A stretch of DNA of 64,000 nt. Origin: Candidatus Scatomonas pullistercoris (GTDB lineage Bacteria; Bacillota; Clostridia; Lachnospirales; Lachnospiraceae). A program made the translations under genes and the position numbers. This document shows positions 61,389-64,000 of the stretch, in pieces (position 1 is the first letter of the stretch; each line of letters begins with the position of its first letter). The notes under the pieces were generated by a model that saw only the letters and a program-made list of their open reading frames with translations, made no database searches and was not told the DNA's origin. The stretch lies in contig DVOO01000015.1 in NCBI GenBank assembly GCA_018713515.1, forward strand, positions 62,001 through 126,000. The letters run 5' to 3'.

Positions 61389-62232
61389 CGGAGAGATATT
61401 CCAGCATTTTGGAAAGACAGAATTCTTTAAGGTCTATCAGGTGGAAGATAATCAGGTGGTTTCCAGCGAAGTCATCGGCTCCAACGGAACGGGACACGGC
61501 GCGCTGGCCGGACTTCTGGCCGGCCAGAATGTAGACGTTCTGATCTGCGGAGGAATCGGCGGCGGCGCCCAGGCGGCCCTGGCGGAAGCAGGGGTTGAAT
61601 TATGCGCCGGAGCGCAGGGCGACGCGGACCGGGCTGTGGAAGCGTATCTGAAGGGAGAACTGATTTCCACCGGAGCCAACTGCGATCACCACCATGAGGA
61701 GGGGCACAGCTGCGGAGATCACGGGGAAGGCCATTCCTGCGGCGGCGGGTGCGGGGACAGCTGCGGGGGCGGCTGCGGTTCGCAGGCAGCTCTGACCGGG
61801 CGCAATGTGGGAAAAATCTGCCGGACCCACTACAGAGGGACCTTCAATGACGGGACGCAGTTTGATTCTTCCTATGACCGCGGGGAACCTCTGGAATTTG
61901 TGTGCGGCGCAGGCCAGATGATCCGGGGATTTGACGCGGCTGTGGCAGATATGGAGGTGGGTCAGGTGATGGATGTTCATCTGATGCCTGAGGAGGCATA
62001 CGGCATGCCGGATCCCGCCGCCGTCTTTACGGTGGAGATCGCGCAGCTTCCGGGGTCCGAGAAGCTGGAGACCGGCCAGCAGGCCTACCTGTCCAACCAG
62101 TATGGCCAGCCGTTTCCTGTGAAAGTAACGGCGAAGGACGATACAACCATTACCTTTGATGCCAACCATGAAATGGCGGGCAAGGAGCTGAATTTCCGGA
62201 TTGAACTGGTAGAAGTAAAAGAAAGAAACTGA
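61363..62232 (+). CDS. Fusion of a NifX/dinitrogenase-cofactor-like domain with a SlyD-type FKBP isomerase
   Basis: 289 residues. Residues 1-105 match the NifX/NifB-C dinitrogenase iron-molybdenum cofactor fold (MKIAVTYDNGEIFQHFGKTEFF; VLICGGIGGGAQAALAEAGV). Residues 107-139 form a linker packed with His and Cys (CDHHH, GHSCGDHG, SCGGGCGDSCGGGCG). Residues about 150-289 form a SlyD-like peptidyl-prolyl isomerase with an inserted chaperone flap (GTFNDGTQFDSSYDRGEPLEF, MPEEAYGMPDP). SlyD proteins carry metal, often nickel, for enzyme maturation. The layout suggests metal storage plus folding help. AAGGAGGA sets the ATG at 61363. Confidence 0.88.
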   Translation: MKIAVTYDNGEIFQHFGKTEFFKVYQVEDNQVVSSEVIGSNGTGHGALAGLLAGQNVDVLICGGIGGGAQAALAEAGVELCAGAQGDADRAVEAYLKGELISTGANCDHHHEEGHSCGDHGEGHSCGGGCGDSCGGGCGSQAALTGRNVGKICRTHYRGTFNDGTQFDSSYDRGEPLEFVCGAGQMIRGFDAAVADMEVGQVMDVHLMPEEAYGMPDPAAVFTVEIAQLPGSEKLETGQQAYLSNQYGQPFPVKVTAKDDTTITFDANHEMAGKELNFRIELVEVKERN

Positions 62233-62250
62233 CAGAGCGGGGAAAGAAAT

Positions 62251-62991
62251 ATGGCACTGTATGCCCTGGGGGATCTGCATCTGAGTTTTCAGGCGGACAA
62301 GCCCATGGATGGGTTTGGAAGCATCTGGAAACATCACGAGGCCAAAATTGAAAAATACGTGAACCGCAGGGTGAAGCCGGAGGATACGCTGGTTCTTACC
62401 GGAGACCATTCCTGGGGCAGAAAGCTTTCGGAATGCCGGGAAGATCTGGCATTTATCGAAGCCCTGCCCGGCAGAAAGATCCTGCTTAGGGGGAATCATG
62501 ACTATTTCTGGGATGCAAAGAAGACGGAGAGGCTGAATGAGCTGTATCAGGGCAGACTGTTCTTTCTGCAGAATAATTACGCAGTGTACAGGGACTATGC
62601 GCTGGTGGGAACCAAAGGCTATACCTTTGAGGGCCCCTTTTATCTGGACCGGCGCGGCCGGGTAATCGGCTGGGACCAGGAGAGGGAAAGGCAGGCCCGG
62701 AAACTGGTGGAGAGAGAAATGGGGCGGCTGCGGGAATCTTTCCGGAAGGCAGAAGAGGCGGGCTTCCGGAAATTCATTCTGTTCCTGCATTATCCGCCCA
62801 CCAGTATTCTGGAAGAGACTTCGCCCTTCACGGAAATTGCGGAGGAATACGGCGTGTCTGCGGTGGTATATTCCCACTGCCACGGAGAAAGCCGGTTCGG
62901 TGACAGTATCCGGGGAAAAATCCGCGGTATCCGGTACGTGCTGGTATCCGGAGATTATCTGAATTTCTGCCCGGAGCGAATTCTGGAGTAA
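62251..62991 (+). CDS. Calcineurin-like metallophosphoesterase
   Basis: 246 residues, cytosolic. ALGDLHLSF, TGDHSWG (usually GDxxD; here DH), RGNHDYFWDAKK, FLHYPP and YSHCHGE are the metal-binding motifs. Family members are phosphodiesterases or protein phosphatases; the substrate is unknown. Follows the NifX-SlyD gene by 18 bp and ends before a strong terminator. Confidence 0.88.
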   Translation: MALYALGDLHLSFQADKPMDGFGSIWKHHEAKIEKYVNRRVKPEDTLVLTGDHSWGRKLSECREDLAFIEALPGRKILLRGNHDYFWDAKKTERLNELYQGRLFFLQNNYAVYRDYALVGTKGYTFEGPFYLDRRGRVIGWDQERERQARKLVEREMGRLRESFRKAEEAGFRKFILFLHYPPTSILEETSPFTEIAEEYGVSAVVYSHCHGESRFGDSIRGKIRGIRYVLVSGDYLNFCPERILE

Positions 62992-62993
62992 AG

Positions 62994-63041
62994 ACAAGGC
63001 CGGAACGATTTCGGTTCGGGAATCGTTCCGGCCTTGTTTTT
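62994..63041. terminator. Bidirectional terminator between the phosphoesterase gene and purC
   Basis: ACAAGGCCGGAACGATT pairs with AATCGTTCCGGCCTTGT (17 bp) around a 10-nt loop, then TTTT. The purC stop codon abuts it. Confidence 0.88.
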
Positions 63042-63903
63042 ACTGAATCTTTTCTCCCGTCAGCATTTCGTAGCCCTGGAGATATTTACCGATGGTCTTC
63101 TGGACGATATCATCCGGAAGTGTCCAGTTGTTATCCGGATTTGCCTTCAGCCAGTCCCGGGCAAACTGTTTGTCGAAGGAAGGCTGGCCGTGGCCGGGCT
63201 CATATCCTTCCGCCGGCCAGAAGCGGGAGCTGTCCGGAGTCAGCATTTCGTCTCCCAGAACAACGTTGCCTTTCTCATCGAGGCCAAACTCAAACTTCGT
63301 GTCCGCGATGATGATTCCGCGGCTCAGAGCGTAGTCGGCGCATTTTTTGTACAGAGCGATGGTATAATCCCGGAGCTTGGCCGCATATTCTTCGCCCTTG
63401 CCGGGGAAATACTTCTCCAGGTGCGCGATGCTCTGCTCATAGGAAATATTTTCATCGTGATCACCAAGTTCAGCCTTTGTGGAGGGGGTGTAAATGGGCT
63501 CCGGCAGTTTGTCGGACTCTTTTAACCCTTCCGGCAGCCGGATGCCGCAGACGGTGCCGTCCTTCTGATAGCTGGCCCAGCCGCTTCCGGTTATGTAGCC
63601 GCGGACAATGCACTCGATGGGGAGCATGTTCAGCTTCCGGCACATCATGCTGTTGCCGTCAAACTGCGGCTGCCGGAAAAATTCCGGCATATCCTTCACA
63701 TCGGTGGAAATCATATGATTCGGCACAATATCCTCGGTCATATTGAACCAGAATTTGGACATCTGTGTCAGAACCGTTCCCTTCTTGGTTACGGTATTCT
63801 TCAGAATAACATCAAAGCAGCTGATCCGGTCAGTAGCTACCATGATCAGACTGTCGCCGTTGTCGTAAATTTCACGGACTTTTCCCTCTTTGATCGGTTT
63901 CAT
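63040..63903 (-). CDS. purC: Phosphoribosylaminoimidazole-succinocarboxamide synthase
   Basis: SAICAR synthase of purine synthesis, joining aspartate to CAIR with ATP. 287 residues. GKVREIYDNGDS, ATDRISCFDVIL, IVRGYITGSGWASYQKDG and ADTKFEFG with DEMLTPDSSRFWP are diagnostic. Stands alone in the window rather than in a pur cluster. Confidence 0.96.
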   Translation of the reverse strand: MKPIKEGKVREIYDNGDSLIMVATDRISCFDVILKNTVTKKGTVLTQMSKFWFNMTEDIVPNHMISTDVKDMPEFFRQPQFDGNSMMCRKLNMLPIECIVRGYITGSGWASYQKDGTVCGIRLPEGLKESDKLPEPIYTPSTKAELGDHDENISYEQSIAHLEKYFPGKGEEYAAKLRDYTIALYKKCADYALSRGIIIADTKFEFGLDEKGNVVLGDEMLTPDSSRFWPAEGYEPGHGQPSFDKQFARDWLKANPDNNWTLPDDIVQKTIGKYLQGYEMLTGEKIQ

Positions 63904-63944
63904 CTCATCTACCTCGCTTTATCAGTATGGATCGTTACTCTAAT

Positions 63945-63973
63945 AGAATAAACAAATTGCGGAGAATGTACAA
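63945..63973 (-). promoter_or_regulatory. Promoter of purC
   Basis: Minus strand TTGTAC (63968-63973), 17-bp spacer, TATTCT (63945-63950). No PurR box or purine riboswitch seen up to the window edge. Confidence 0.6.
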
Positions 63974-64000
63974 GGGTATTTTGAAAAAAATTATTATTGC

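Overview
The window looks like chromosomal DNA of a gut-type Lachnospiraceae bacterium (Clostridia). The reasons are a PolC-type DNA polymerase, class III fructose-bisphosphatase, ATP-type PEP carboxykinase, SLH-anchored surface proteins, a bile salt hydrolase, AGGAGG-like ribosome binding sites almost everywhere, and a DUF5717/DUF5716/TPR cassette that I associate with Lachnospiraceae. The genus cannot be fixed from the sequence. I see no rRNA, tRNA, CRISPR array, transposase, integrase or phage gene.

Layout. (1) 1-11.6 kb: cell-surface polysaccharide locus. It holds the end of a calcium-loop repeat protein, a Wzm/Wzt-type ABC-2 exporter behind a consensus promoter, a small membrane protein, a GT2 glycosyltransferase, the dTDP-rhamnose genes rfbB, rfbA and rfbC (rfbD is not here), and two large paralogous double-GT2 proteins. 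(2) 11.7-20.4 kb: surface proteins. These are a purple-acid-phosphatase-like protein with SLH repeats, a YibE/F membrane protein, a 1276-residue transglutaminase-like protein with SLH repeats behind a long structured leader, and a proline-rich repeat protein. (3) 20.4-28.7 kb: glmS, an HtrA protease, a ClpX homologue, a zinc-ribbon protein, an LspA-like protein, MscL with a zinc ribbon, and a CLC transporter. (4) 28.7-37.7 kb: the run thyA-folA-ispG-polC-fbp. (5) 37.8-49.1 kb: a CobD-like aminotransferase on the minus strand, then a plus-strand run DUF5717, DUF5716, TPR, bile salt hydrolase, NSS transporter, AI-2E family protein and NudC. (6) 49.1-54.1 kb: a wrecked trehalose PTS locus. TreR and its operators are intact, but the regulated gene is now an EIIB domain joined to a scrap of TreC and then, out of frame, to an HPr lacking its start. 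ptsI, an AIM24 protein and a methyltransferase follow. (7) 54.1-58.1 kb: pckA behind a perfect 23-bp tandem repeat, then a minus-strand operon of a URO-D-type methyltransferase, a COG0523 GTPase and a His-rich protein. (8) 58.2-64 kb: a YczE-like membrane protein, a protease-less Lon-type AAA+ ATPase, a SpoU methyltransferase, a NifX-SlyD fusion, a metallophosphoesterase and purC.

How the parts may work together. The polysaccharide locus and the SLH proteins could make a cell-wall polymer and proteins that sit on it. The bile salt hydrolase next to an NSS transporter suggests release and uptake of glycine or taurine. The URO-D methyltransferase, COG0523 GTPase and His-rich protein suggest a metal-supplied methyl-transfer unit. 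The best candidates for undescribed biology are the DUF5717-DUF5716-TPR cassette, the protease-less Lon-like ATPase, the NifX-SlyD fusion, and the repeated hairpin element at 20431 and 49072, whose paired bases co-vary between the copies. The broken trehalose/HPr locus is the clearest genome-evolution event, or alternatively an assembly error worth testing.
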